Below are positions 25,427 to 34,555 of a stretch of DNA of 64,000 bases, piece by piece. A program made the position numbers and the translations under genes. The first letter of the stretch is position 1; every line of letters starts with the position of its first letter. This DNA is from Siculibacillus lacustris. Lineage in GTDB: Bacteria; Pseudomonadota; Alphaproteobacteria; Rhizobiales; Ancalomicrobiaceae. The DNA lies in the NCBI RefSeq assembly GCF_004328075.1, contig NZ_SJFN01000004.1, forward strand, positions 105,927 to 169,926. Reading direction: 5' to 3'. The notes below the pieces were generated by a model that searched no databases, was not told the DNA's origin, and was given only the letters and a program-made list of their open reading frames with translations.

Positions 25427-25509
25427 CACCAAACAAACGTTCCTAGGCAGTTCTAGGTATCCACAAATTCCGCTGTAATCCGCCAGTTTTGGCGCCTGAG
25501 TGTTTATCG

Positions 25510-25878
25510 TTGACCGCTCAACTCGTCACAGATGCCCTCGTCATGGCGATCTGGCGGCGAGGGAAGCCGGACGCGTTGCTGCATCATTCCGACCGCGGCA
25601 GCCAATACGTGAGCGAGCAGTTCCAACGCCTGCTCGCCGACGCCGGCGTCTCCTGCTCGATGAGCCGAGCGGGGAACGTCTGGGACAACTCGGCGATGGA
25701 GAGCTTCTTCTCGTCGTTGAAAACCGAGCGGGTCCGCAGGAAGGTCTACCGGACCCGCGATCAGGCGAGAGCCGACGTGTTCGATTACCTCGAACGCTTC
25801 TACAACCCGAAACGGCGGCACTCGACGATCGGCTACGTCAGCCCGGCAGAGTTCGAGCGGATGGCCGAATTGGCTTAA
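25510..25878 (+). pseudogene. IS3-family transposase OrfB, C-terminal fragment
   Basis: About 120 residues of the DDE integrase domain remain: ALLHHSDRGSQYVSEQFQ (second catalytic Asp), NVWDNSAMESFFSSLKTER (catalytic Glu) and the C-terminal YNPKRRHSTIGYVSPAEFE. The N-terminal helix-turn-helix part and the first catalytic aspartate are missing, and no OrfA is seen, so it cannot transpose. Sequence just after the stop (GTGTCCACGGAACCGG, from about 25884) resembles an IS3-type terminal repeat, so the right end of the element may be intact. It lies just inside the left island boundary. Confidence 0.85.
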
Positions 25879-26311
25879 GGTCGTGTCCACGGAACCGGCA
25901 GCAGGCCGCTCTCGCCCATTCAGTCGGAAATGCGGTTGAGCAAGCTTATCGGCGCAGGGACGCGTTGGAAAAGCGCCGAAGCCTCATGGATGCTTGGGCG
26001 ACGTTCGGTGCACCCGGTTGCAATTTGGGCGCTGTGGTGCTCCGAGAGACACCGCTCTCGATGTCTCGTGGAAAGATTGACGGTGGCAGTGTATATTACT
26101 TTGGGTTGTGCATTTGGAGATGGACCCGCGTCGAAGGAAGCCGGATGCCCTGCCCCGAGTGGGAGCGGATCGGCCCCGCCGTGCGCCCTCGATGGAGGGC
26201 ACGTCATCGCGCCGAAGAGCGAGCCGGTTCGGAAACGCCACGTCGAGCGGCACCTCGGCACTTCGCCCCTATCCGGCGCGCCTGCACCGAGCGTGTCGCG
26301 CGGATTTCGAC
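25879..26311. other. Non-coding stretch after the IS fragment
   Basis: Apart from the putative IS3 right end near 25884-25910 I see no supportable gene. Open frames here lack family resemblance and ribosome binding sites. A short hairpin GCCCTC-GATG-GAGGGC lies near 26184 and could end transcription of the downstream-convergent SLOG gene, but has no T run. Confidence 0.35.
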
Positions 26312-28294
26312 TCAAGCCGGCAGGCTCAGGCGCTTTCGCGCATAGAGAGCCCGCCAGCCGGACAGGTCCTCGCTCATGGCATTCGCCGTCTCACGGAGAA
26401 TTTCGCTGGTCTGGTCGAATTCCAGGCGGTCTTCCGCGCGAGCGTAGCGGCGGTGCAGGTCTCGCAGACGCTCCGATGTCTCGCGCGATCGCTCTGCGAA
26501 ACCCTCGAAATCACCGGTGAAGCGGATACCGGTGAGCGCCGCGCCGAACGCCGGGAGGAGGGCCGCAAAAAACACCAACCAATCTTTGGAGTGATAGAGA
26601 ACGCAACACAACTGCTCGGCCACGGCACGGGCGCGTTCCTGCCAAGCGGCATGGAAGTTGGCGCCGGTCCAGTGCAGAACCTCGTAGACCACCCACGCGC
26701 CGAGATAGGCAACGAGAACGAAGGCGACCGCAAAGAACAGGCGATCGCCCCAGAGGTGGAGGCGATGATTCAGGTGCTCCAGCGTGGCCTGGTTCGCGTC
26801 GTTGAAGGCGAGTTGCTCGGCCACCTCGGTCTCGCGTGTGGCGATCAGGATCTTGCGCTGGCAAGTGGGATCGAGACTGCCGAAGGGGAGCCCCAATTCC
26901 CGGATCGTCGCGCGCAGGTACCAGCCGATCCAACTCTCGCCAACCGCCGACGGTGCATCGGGACGAGGCGACAGGCGCAGTTCGCCGACCAGGGACAGAA
27001 AGCGGGCGTGGCGCAGCTGCTCGGCCAGCGCTCGGGCGTCGAGCCACCGTTGGTGCCAGTGGCGTCGGCGGCCGGCGACGACGATCCAGATCACCCCGAT
27101 GATGACCGCCGTTTCGAGGGTGACGAAGGCGGCCTTCCACCGTAGACCTCCCAAGCCGTGGTGCGGGACGAAGGGCAGCGTGCTGAAGAGCGTCACCGCC
27201 ACCGCGAAGGTCGCCAGCATATAGGCCAGCACATAGGCGCTGCGATAGGCATGCGCGTGGCGGGTGGCGATCTGGTCGGCGGCGTGGAAGCGCGGGAGAA
27301 GAACCGTCTCGAGCCGGCGGGCGAAGCCCGCGCCGCGGGGCGCCCTGTCGAGGAACGGTCGCCATCTGTCTCTGGTGGCGTCGAGATCGTGGAAGCGAAT
27401 ACCGGACCACCGCCACCGCCAGAACGCCCAGCCTCGCCTCAGGCAGTCATAGGCGACCCAGGCGCAGCGCCGATGCGGCCGCTCGCGCAGGAAGGCGTCG
27501 AGGCGGTCACGGGGACCGAAGTCGATCGTCTCGGCCGACGAAGGTGCCGGTGGTCGGACGAGCGATGCGATCACGTCCTGGAGTGGTCCGTCCAAGGCGT
27601 CGGCCGGTTCGGTTTCGCGATCGAGATCCTCCGGGGCGAGCAGCAGTCGGGCTGCGCGGTCTTCGGTCGCCGACAGCCACAACACCGGTACGCCGTTCTC
27701 GAGCGCTTCGGCGACGACATAGCCGGTTCCGCCGAGGCGGATCGATTTCGCGCCGTCCCATACGGCGATCAACAGGTCGATCTGGCGCAGCATGAAGACG
27801 CCCTGGCGGGCATAGCCGGCCTCGGCGGAGGCTCCGACGGCCTCCTCGTCGTCGGGGTCGGCGGGATCGGAGGGCAGTTCGACGACCCGGTCGCCGGCGC
27901 GCTGCAGGGCGACGCGGAATTCTTCGCGCCGATCGATTCCGTCCGAGGACTCGTCGGCTGCGAAGGTGGCCTCGTAGGTCGAACGCGCGGCGGGCAGGAT
28001 CGCCTCGACCTCCCAATGTCTGGGCGCGAGACGAACCGCCGACTGATCCGTACCTTCGGCGAAGCCCGTCAACAGGCGGATCCGGTACGGGCGGCCCCCC
28101 TCTCCGGCTTCCGGGCCGGGGCTGAAGACTTCGCTCGCATGGCCGTATTCGGCCGCACAAGACCCGTCGATGACCTCAAAGGCCTGCGCCATCCGCGCCT
28201 CGACGACGGAGCGAAAGCTGGCGGACAGGCGTGGTGGGCGATGGCCGGTGACACCGGTGACGAAGGTCAGCGTCGGTCGCGGAACGAAATTCAT
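26312..28294 (-). CDS. SLOG-like domain fused to four membrane helices (putative SLATT-type effector)
   Basis: This 660-residue protein has an N-terminal Rossmannoid part resembling the SLOG nucleotide-binding superfamily: FVTGVTGHRPPRL (12-23), RLLTGFAEGTDQSA (73-86), VEAILP (96-101), DLLIAVWDG (173-181) and GGTGYVVAEAL (188-198). The rest holds two pairs of membrane helices, about 351-371 and 388-408, then 516-538 and 571-591. Each pair is followed by a charged amphipathic helix, as in SMODS/SLOG-associated two-helix (SLATT/DUF4231-like) effectors. By family analogy it would bind a nucleotide signal and perturb the membrane. ATG 28294 is chosen because the SLOG motif starts right after; AGGA is 15 bases upstream. 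It is divergent from the TIR gene. Confidence 0.7.
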   Translation of the reverse strand: MNFVPRPTLTFVTGVTGHRPPRLSASFRSVVEARMAQAFEVIDGSCAAEYGHASEVFSPGPEAGEGGRPYRIRLLTGFAEGTDQSAVRLAPRHWEVEAILPAARSTYEATFAADESSDGIDRREEFRVALQRAGDRVVELPSDPADPDDEEAVGASAEAGYARQGVFMLRQIDLLIAVWDGAKSIRLGGTGYVVAEALENGVPVLWLSATEDRAARLLLAPEDLDRETEPADALDGPLQDVIASLVRPPAPSSAETIDFGPRDRLDAFLRERPHRRCAWVAYDCLRRGWAFWRWRWSGIRFHDLDATRDRWRPFLDRAPRGAGFARRLETVLLPRFHAADQIATRHAHAYRSAYVLAYMLATFAVAVTLFSTLPFVPHHGLGGLRWKAAFVTLETAVIIGVIWIVVAGRRRHWHQRWLDARALAEQLRHARFLSLVGELRLSPRPDAPSAVGESWIGWYLRATIRELGLPFGSLDPTCQRKILIATRETEVAEQLAFNDANQATLEHLNHRLHLWGDRLFFAVAFVLVAYLGAWVVYEVLHWTGANFHAAWQERARAVAEQLCCVLYHSKDWLVFFAALLPAFGAALTGIRFTGDFEGFAERSRETSERLRDLHRRYARAEDRLEFDQTSEILRETANAMSEDLSGWRALYARKRLSLPA

Positions 28295-28761
28295 GGTGCG
28301 GCAATCCTCGCGTTGCCCCCGAAGTCTACAACTCCTCCGTGACGATGCGAGTCCGTGAAGCCCACGAGGCATCGCCGATTTCGGCCGCCACGCGCACGCC
28401 CCCGGCGCACCGGCGATGCCGCACCGAGGGGGCGACGGGGATCTCGGCGCACTCTTCCGTAGAGCGGGGGTATGGTTGTCCCGTGACCCCGGGGAGATGT
28501 TCAATCGCGCGGGGAAGCTCCCGTTCATGCGGCGTGAGCGTGGCCGAAGGGCTCCTCCCCAGGGAAGCGGCGATCACGAAGCGAGACCGAGGCGGGACGC
28601 GAGCGGGTGTCGAACCGGGCGCACCGCACACTCGGCGATCGTCACCCGCACGGCTGACTTTACGTGAGAACACCGAACACTCGCGCCGGCCGCCGTTTCC
28701 GATTGCCATGGCCTCATCTGGAATTTATCGTCCCGTGGTTGTGGGCGGGGACGTCTTTCCG
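28295..28761. other. Divergent promoter region of the conflict cassette
   Basis: These 467 bases separate the SLOG gene and the TIR operon. No gene is evident. An in-frame extension of the TIR gene (ATG at 28708) lies within the last part but has no ribosome binding site. The region around 28665-28745 is locally AT-richer and may hold the rightward promoter. I see no EcfG-type element here. Confidence 0.4.
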
Positions 28762-30291
28762 ATGCACGATGTCTTCATCAGCTTTTCATCGAAGGACATT
28801 CGTCTTGCGGAAATAATACGCGAGAAGATCGAGACGAGCGGCCCGCGCTGCTGGATCTCGAGCCGCGACGTCGCGCCCGGCGACAACTATCAGGCGGCGA
28901 TCGTCGAGGCGATTCGCCGCGCGCGGGTGATGGTCCTGGTGTTTTCCTCCAATGCCAATGCCTCGCATGAAATCAGCAAGGAACTGGCGCTCGCCAGCCA
29001 GAATGAACTGACGGTCATTCCGGCGCGGGTGGAGGACGTGGTGCCGTCGGACGCCTTTCGGTTCGAACTCGCCACACGCCAGTACATCGACCTGTTTCGT
29101 GATTGGGACGCGGCGCTCGACCGGCTCGTGAAACGTGTCGGCGACGTGATTCCGAGCGACGGTATCGATCCGCGGCCGTCCTCACGCGATCGACCGCGAA
29201 AGCGGGGGCGGTGGACGGCGGCGATCATCGGCGCCGTCGGCATCGGGGTGGCGATTGCCGCGTCGGTGGGGTGGCCCGCCCTGCGGGAGCGCTTCGCTGC
29301 ATCGGCGCCGAGCGCCAGTGTCGTCCCGCAACCGGCAACCGTCGCGCCGCCGCTCGCGGCGATCGCCGCCTCGCCCGCTGTCGTCGCGCCACCGCCGACG
29401 GCTCCGGCGGTGGCGCCCACCGCCGATCTCGTCGTTCCGCCGCCGGTGCGCCGCATCGACAGCGATCCGACACCCGTCGAGATCATGGCTGCCCCTTCGG
29501 CGTCCGAACCCGGTGTCGTCGGGCGGGCCTTCAAGGAATGCGCGAACTGTCCGGAGATGGTAGTGATCCCCGCAGGGCTGACGATGATCGGATCGCCCGA
29601 TGGCGAATCGGGCCATGAGGCGAGCGAGGCGCCGCGCACCTTCGTCCGCATCGATCGGCCGCTGGCGGTGGGCCGTGATGCGGTGACCTTCGCCGAATGG
29701 GATGCCTGTGTCGCCGACGGCGCTTGTGGCAATCACTTGCCGGGCGACATGGGGTGGGGACGCGGGTCGCGCCCGGTGATCTTCGTCTCCTGGCACGATG
29801 GGCAGGCCTACACGGGTTGGCTGTCGCGCAAGACCGGCGCCGTCTATCGCCTCCTCTCCGAGACCGAATGGGAACACGCCGCCCGCGCCTGCCGCGACGC
29901 CGAGTGTCGCGATCTGCCCTTCGGCTTCGGCCAGACGATCAGGCCCGACCAGGCCAATTACGATACCCGACAGTCCTACGGCGGAGGCAACAAGGCGCAG
30001 GCGATGCGCCGGACGGTGCCGACGCGGGCGTTCCGGCCGAACGGTTTCGGGCTGTTCGACATCGTGGGCAACGTCGCGACGTGGGTGGCGGACTGCTGGA
30101 ACCCGACCCTCGCCGGGCTCCCGCCGAACGGATCCCCGCGCACCACGGGTGACTGTTCCGGCCGTGTCCTGCGGGGTGGAAGCTGGAACGATCCGCCGAT
30201 TGCCCTGCGCAGCGCCGCCCGTGCCTGGGACGTCGCGACCACCCGTCAACCCCACATCGGCTTGCGGGTAGCTCGCGACCTGACCCCGTGA
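28762..30291 (+). CDS. TIR domain - TM helix - FGE-sulfatase-like domain protein
   Basis: The protein is 509 residues. Residues 2-125 form a TIR domain starting HDVFISFSSKD, with WISSRDVAPGDNYQAAIVEAI and the helix SHEISKELALA, in which Glu74 is the candidate NADase glutamate. A basic stretch (RDRPRKRGR) precedes a single membrane helix (151-170), so the TIR should be cytoplasmic. A Pro/Ala linker follows (181-250). Residues 258-506 resemble formylglycine-generating-enzyme/sulfatase-modifying domains (MVVIPAG, LLSETEWEHAARA, RVLRGGSWND, LRVAR), but the catalytic cysteines of true FGE are absent, so it is probably a binding module outside the membrane. ATG 28762 is preferred (GGGGAC upstream, domain starts there); ATG 28708 is possible. 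It leads a three-gene operon. Confidence 0.8.
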   Translation: MHDVFISFSSKDIRLAEIIREKIETSGPRCWISSRDVAPGDNYQAAIVEAIRRARVMVLVFSSNANASHEISKELALASQNELTVIPARVEDVVPSDAFRFELATRQYIDLFRDWDAALDRLVKRVGDVIPSDGIDPRPSSRDRPRKRGRWTAAIIGAVGIGVAIAASVGWPALRERFAASAPSASVVPQPATVAPPLAAIAASPAVVAPPPTAPAVAPTADLVVPPPVRRIDSDPTPVEIMAAPSASEPGVVGRAFKECANCPEMVVIPAGLTMIGSPDGESGHEASEAPRTFVRIDRPLAVGRDAVTFAEWDACVADGACGNHLPGDMGWGRGSRPVIFVSWHDGQAYTGWLSRKTGAVYRLLSETEWEHAARACRDAECRDLPFGFGQTIRPDQANYDTRQSYGGGNKAQAMRRTVPTRAFRPNGFGLFDIVGNVATWVADCWNPTLAGLPPNGSPRTTGDCSGRVLRGGSWNDPPIALRSAARAWDVATTRQPHIGLRVARDLTP

Positions 30292-30313
30292 AGCGAAGGT
30301 CGAGGAGAAAGCC

Positions 30314-33022
30314 ATGAGATGCCTGTTCTTCGCCTGCCTCTTGGTACTTCTCTGGCCGTCGAACGCCTCTGCGGCGGACGCGCCGGTCCGGCGCGCCTTC
30401 GTCGTGGGGATCGAGCGCTACGCCGACGGGGATGTCCAGAGTCTGGCCCGCGCGAATACCGATGCCCGTGATTTCGGACATGATCTCGAACAGATCGGGT
30501 TCGACTCCAAGAACATCACGGTCATCACAGATCTCCCCAACAAGACCGAATTTCAGAAGAAATTCGACCCGTTTTTGAAATCCATCAAGCCAGGAGACCT
30601 CGTCGTCTTCTTTTATTCAGGCCACGGATTGGGCGTCGAAGCGACTAATACGAATTATATTTTGCCGGGTAATCTGAAGAGCGCGCTGACCTATACGAAG
30701 AACAAACTGTCACCGGCGGAACGCAAGGACGATTCGGTGGTCCGCGCAAAGATCCCGGCCTTCCTCGACCCGTACAATGCCGAAGAGATTCCGGCGGTCG
30801 GGATCTCGGTGCGTGACATCGAACGGCAACTGGCGGAGCGCCAGCCCGGCGCGGCCCTGCTCCTTCTCGATGCATGCCGCACCATCCTCCGGGCGGATCC
30901 CAACGAGATCGGCAAGGCACGGCGGGCCGGCGAGGGTGGCAGCCGACTGGTGCCCAACGGCGAGACGCCGGACCGGTTCCTCGTCCTTTATTCCGCCGCG
31001 AACGGCGAACAGGCGGTGGAGAGCTTCGGCGAACTCGATCGGCGGCGAAATTCGCTGTTCACCGAAGTGTTGCGCGACGAACTGATGCGGCCGGGTCAGT
31101 CGCTGGTGGCCCTTGCCGAGCGGGTCGCCCTGGCGGTGCGGTCGATCGCCGCCGAACACGGGCGGCAACAGGTTCCCGAGTTCTTCACCACCCCGGACCG
31201 CGCGCCGGACGATGTCTATCTGGTCGACACGATCGGGGAACGGCGGTTCCGGATCGTCAACTCCGGCTGCGAGGGCGCCAAGGGCGACTGGGCCAATATC
31301 GTGCTGCAGCCTCGCCGGTCGCAGATCGAGCGGCATATTCGCCGCTTCGCGACCTGCGGCACGGCCGAGGCGGCTCGCGCCGCACTGATCGGTCTGGTCG
31401 ACAGTCCCGAAGAGACGGTGGCTCAACCTCCGGCTTCGCGGAGGGCGATCGAGCCTTGCGATTTGTTGGCGGCGTCCGAATCCGATCGGGCCCGGCCGCC
31501 GGAGGTGGTCGGCGTGTCGCTCGCCGCCATCGTTGATCCGGACGCCGCGGTCGCCGCCTGCCGCGCGGCCTCGGAGAACAACCCGCGGGTCGTGCGCTTC
31601 CTCTTCAACCTGTCGCGGGCGCAGCTGGCACGGGCCAATCGGCTCGACCCGCGCAGTCAGAAGACCGAGCGGGACGAAGCCTTCCGCTATGCCCGCCTGG
31701 CGCTCGAAGACGCACAGAAGCGGGGCTATGTCGCGGCGATCCACAATTTGGCAGTGTTATGGGACCTGGGACTCGGCGTCCCCGCCGATGTCGAAAAGGC
31801 CAACGGCCTGTATAAGCAGGCCGCCGCCCAAGGCTTTCCGCTGGCCATGTATGCCCTCGCCCGACGTTACGAGACCGGCGACCGCGGTTCCATCCTGCGC
31901 AACAACGAACAGGCCTACGAATGGTACGCCAAGGCCTCCGACGCGGGCCTCGTCGACGCCACCGTGAAGACCGGCGCCTTCCTGTGGCGAGGGACCGGCG
32001 TACCGACCGGTACCAACCCGCGTCGGGCGGTGGAGATGCTGCAACGCGCCGCCGATGCCGGCTCACTGGAGGCCAAATTTCAATTGGGCCTCTACTACTA
32101 CAACGGAAGCCGCCCTAATCAGCAGCAGGAGGCGAACGCGGTCCGGCGTGACCCGACCCTCGCCCTGCTGTGGTTCGGTCGCGCCGCCGAGATGAACGAT
32201 GTCCGAGCCCAGTATTTCCTCGCTTGGCTGATGGCCTTGGGGGAGGGGCTCGCCAATCCACAGCCGGAAATGGCAGAGAAATACTGGCGGTTGGCGGCCT
32301 ATGGCGGCAACGTCGACGCCGAGATCGAACTCGCGCGGCGCCTTCGCGCGGGAACCGTCCTGGCCAAACCGGAGAACGGCGCCGAAGAGGCCGAACGGCT
32401 GCTTGAACGCGCCTTCAGCCAGGGATCATCGCGGGCGGCCCTGGAGCTCGCGCGCATCGCGCGCGACCGATCGGGCGACGACCGCGATCCGGTCGTCGCG
32501 ATGCGCTACGCCTATGAAGCGATCCGCCTGACGACGCTGGGCGATCCGCTTCTCCCCGACGGCTCGTTCTACAACGAGGTCGCGGCCGGCCATCTCCTGG
32601 CGGAAATGGCCAGGAACAACGAGACCGTGGTCGGAGGTACCTCGCTGCTCTCCAAGGACGAAATCGATCGCGTCGAGAAATTCTACGGGCAGGTCGACGA
32701 GGCGAGCGGGAGAGTCAAGGTTCGTTGGCTCAGAACCAGACTCAACTGCTTCATCCTGAAGGACAGGAAGGGCGTCGAGACCAATTACCCGACGTCACGG
32801 CTCTACGATCTGTGGGTGTGGGACTGGGGTCGGGAGGAAGCGCCGACCGAGCCCCAGATGCGGCGGCTGGAGCACGAGACGAACTGCATGTACAATCAGG
32901 ACCTGCGTGGGACGCTGGTCGCCAGTTTCCGTCAGGCCCAGAAGAGTCACATCCCATTCGCGGATCTCATCGACGAGCAGATCCGCATCGCCTCGGGGGG
33001 AACCCCGCGCAAGCGCCGCTGA
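30314..33022 (+). CDS. Secreted caspase-family (C14) peptidase with Sel1 repeats
   Basis: This 902-residue protein starts with a signal peptide (MRCLFFACLLVLLWPSNASA). Residues 25-300 are a caspase-like fold: AFVVGIERYAD, then catalytic His104 in VVFFYSGHGLG and Cys188 in LLLLDACRT, both retained. From about residue 455 to 725 there are tandem Sel1-like helical repeats (for example AAAQGFPLAMYALARRYETGD and DAGSLEAKFQLGLYYYNGS), usually used for protein binding. A C-terminal helical part follows. The enzyme should act in the periplasm or at the cell surface. A good GAGGAG-type site precedes the ATG, 22 bases after the TIR gene. Confidence 0.88.
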   Translation: MRCLFFACLLVLLWPSNASAADAPVRRAFVVGIERYADGDVQSLARANTDARDFGHDLEQIGFDSKNITVITDLPNKTEFQKKFDPFLKSIKPGDLVVFFYSGHGLGVEATNTNYILPGNLKSALTYTKNKLSPAERKDDSVVRAKIPAFLDPYNAEEIPAVGISVRDIERQLAERQPGAALLLLDACRTILRADPNEIGKARRAGEGGSRLVPNGETPDRFLVLYSAANGEQAVESFGELDRRRNSLFTEVLRDELMRPGQSLVALAERVALAVRSIAAEHGRQQVPEFFTTPDRAPDDVYLVDTIGERRFRIVNSGCEGAKGDWANIVLQPRRSQIERHIRRFATCGTAEAARAALIGLVDSPEETVAQPPASRRAIEPCDLLAASESDRARPPEVVGVSLAAIVDPDAAVAACRAASENNPRVVRFLFNLSRAQLARANRLDPRSQKTERDEAFRYARLALEDAQKRGYVAAIHNLAVLWDLGLGVPADVEKANGLYKQAAAQGFPLAMYALARRYETGDRGSILRNNEQAYEWYAKASDAGLVDATVKTGAFLWRGTGVPTGTNPRRAVEMLQRAADAGSLEAKFQLGLYYYNGSRPNQQQEANAVRRDPTLALLWFGRAAEMNDVRAQYFLAWLMALGEGLANPQPEMAEKYWRLAAYGGNVDAEIELARRLRAGTVLAKPENGAEEAERLLERAFSQGSSRAALELARIARDRSGDDRDPVVAMRYAYEAIRLTTLGDPLLPDGSFYNEVAAGHLLAEMARNNETVVGGTSLLSKDEIDRVEKFYGQVDEASGRVKVRWLRTRLNCFILKDRKGVETNYPTSRLYDLWVWDWGREEAPTEPQMRRLEHETNCMYNQDLRGTLVASFRQAQKSHIPFADLIDEQIRIASGGTPRKRR

Positions 33023-33103
33023 ACTTTCCGGGGTGACGCGATCGCACCACTGCGAATACATCGAGACGTCCGGTCGTGCCGGACCCGTGGAGGGAACAGT
33101 TCC

Positions 33104-34285
33104 ATGGCCAGTGCAGAGAGAGTTTCGTTCAAGGCGATCGCCGTCGGCTCGGCCTTCCTGGCCGCCGGATTGACCTTCGAGCCGGCCCCGGTGGCGGCCG
33201 GCAACAAGGTCGGTGCCGCCGTCGGTGGCTTCCTGCTGGGCGTGTTGGTCGCCGCCGGCGTGCATGGCGCCTCGCGCGAGCACCCCACGGGCAACCATGG
33301 GCGGTCCGGGAAGTCGGGCGACGGCAACTCCACGACGTCATCGGACGACGCGCGCAACCGCTCGCTCGCCGCCCTCGCTCCGGCGTCGGCGCGCCAGACC
33401 GCGGTGCTGAAATCGATCACCCCGGCCGCCGACCTCGGCTCGGTCGGGTCGACCGACGATCGCGATCAGATCGGCGAGACCCGGTCCAAGGACGCCGATC
33501 GCGACGACGCCACTCTCGTCGCCTCGATCATCGAGGCCCTCAAGGCCGGTGAGAAGAAGGAGAAGGCGAGCGGCGAAGGCGACATCTCACAACACGCGAT
33601 CGCCCTCGCCGTCGACGATGCCTACAAGCGCGCACGGCTCGATCGCTTCGCCTCCTTCGTCGGCGAAAACTGGACGCCGGAACGGCTTCGTGTGATGATC
33701 CTCGAGCGGGTCGACGTGGCGATCAAGGCACTGCAGAACGGCACCAACAAAGGGCGCGTGTCGATGAGCGATCTGCGTCTCGTGATCGATCGTGCGGCCG
33801 ACGATGTCTATGAAAGACTGTTCGAGACTTCCGAGTTGCTTGGAAAGAACCGCAGCTCCACGCTGTTCGTCCAGTCGCTCTACCAGGCTCACGGCAACGA
33901 GGCGATCCTCAAGGTGCGCGAGCGCATCGAATGGATGCTGCTGCGCGGGGCGGTCGCCTCCGGTGGCGAGTTCGATGCGCTGATCCGACGCGACGCGCGC
34001 GTCAATGTGCTGAGCTACCGGAAACAGCGCATCGTCTTCGATTGTTTGGCCGAGAACATCGTCCGGGTGGGCGCGGCGATCCAGGGGGTGGCCGACGAAG
34101 CGGAGATCGAGACGCGGATCAACGATCTGGCGAAGGGCGAGTGCCGCGATTGGCTGACGAATCAGCTGACGACACCGGATCGTCGGTTGGCCCCGCAACA
34201 GCCGATGCCATTGCGTACGGTGTGGATGAAGGAGGGGCCGGTCGAAGACCCCTCGATGTATTCGAGCCAGACATCGATCCGCTGA
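33104..34285 (+). CDS. Exported protein of unknown family, third gene of the TIR operon
   Basis: This 393-residue protein has an N-terminal hydrophobic signal or anchor (IAVGSAFLAAGLTFEPAPVAAG) and a second glycine-rich hydrophobic segment (GAAVGGFLLGVLVAAG, about 37-52), then a disordered Ser/Asp-rich linker and a helical, charged C-terminal domain (about residues 160-360). I recognise no family or catalytic motif. GGAGGGAAC just before the ATG is a strong ribosome binding site. It follows the caspase gene by 81 bases and is probably co-expressed; it may be a substrate, scaffold or inhibitor of the caspase. This is the least explained gene of the island. Confidence 0.7.
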   Translation: MASAERVSFKAIAVGSAFLAAGLTFEPAPVAAGNKVGAAVGGFLLGVLVAAGVHGASREHPTGNHGRSGKSGDGNSTTSSDDARNRSLAALAPASARQTAVLKSITPAADLGSVGSTDDRDQIGETRSKDADRDDATLVASIIEALKAGEKKEKASGEGDISQHAIALAVDDAYKRARLDRFASFVGENWTPERLRVMILERVDVAIKALQNGTNKGRVSMSDLRLVIDRAADDVYERLFETSELLGKNRSSTLFVQSLYQAHGNEAILKVRERIEWMLLRGAVASGGEFDALIRRDARVNVLSYRKQRIVFDCLAENIVRVGAAIQGVADEAEIETRINDLAKGECRDWLTNQLTTPDRRLAPQQPMPLRTVWMKEGPVEDPSMYSSQTSIR

Positions 34286-34555
34286 TCGACGCGGGGCTCC
34301 GGCAGACCGTCGACACCCCTGGACGTCGGGACCGATCGCCGCAGCCGGTGACGGGCAGCGCCGGTCGGCCGTCACCTCACCGAACTCGATCCGGCGCGCG
34401 TGCGACCGGGTCAGCTCTTCGTCGTCTCGCCGTGTCACGGTCCTTTCGCCGGTGTCTCTCGTCCGAGTTTCCGTCATGGCCATCGCTCTCGCGAAGCCTC
34501 GTCGGGGAATCGGGCGGTCGCGCCGCGCCACACCGTCGGCGCCGACGCCTCTGAC
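34286..34555. other. Junction between cargo and restriction remnant
   Basis: About 270 bases of sequence without a supportable gene lie here. The decayed helicase loses family similarity at about 34556, so this stretch is the scar of the deletion or insertion that truncated it. Confidence 0.35.

Noticed and set aside
25920..26315. A 131-codon minus-strand frame between the IS fragment and the SLOG gene
   Set aside because: No ribosome binding site, no recognisable domain, and composition typical of chance frames in GC-rich DNA.
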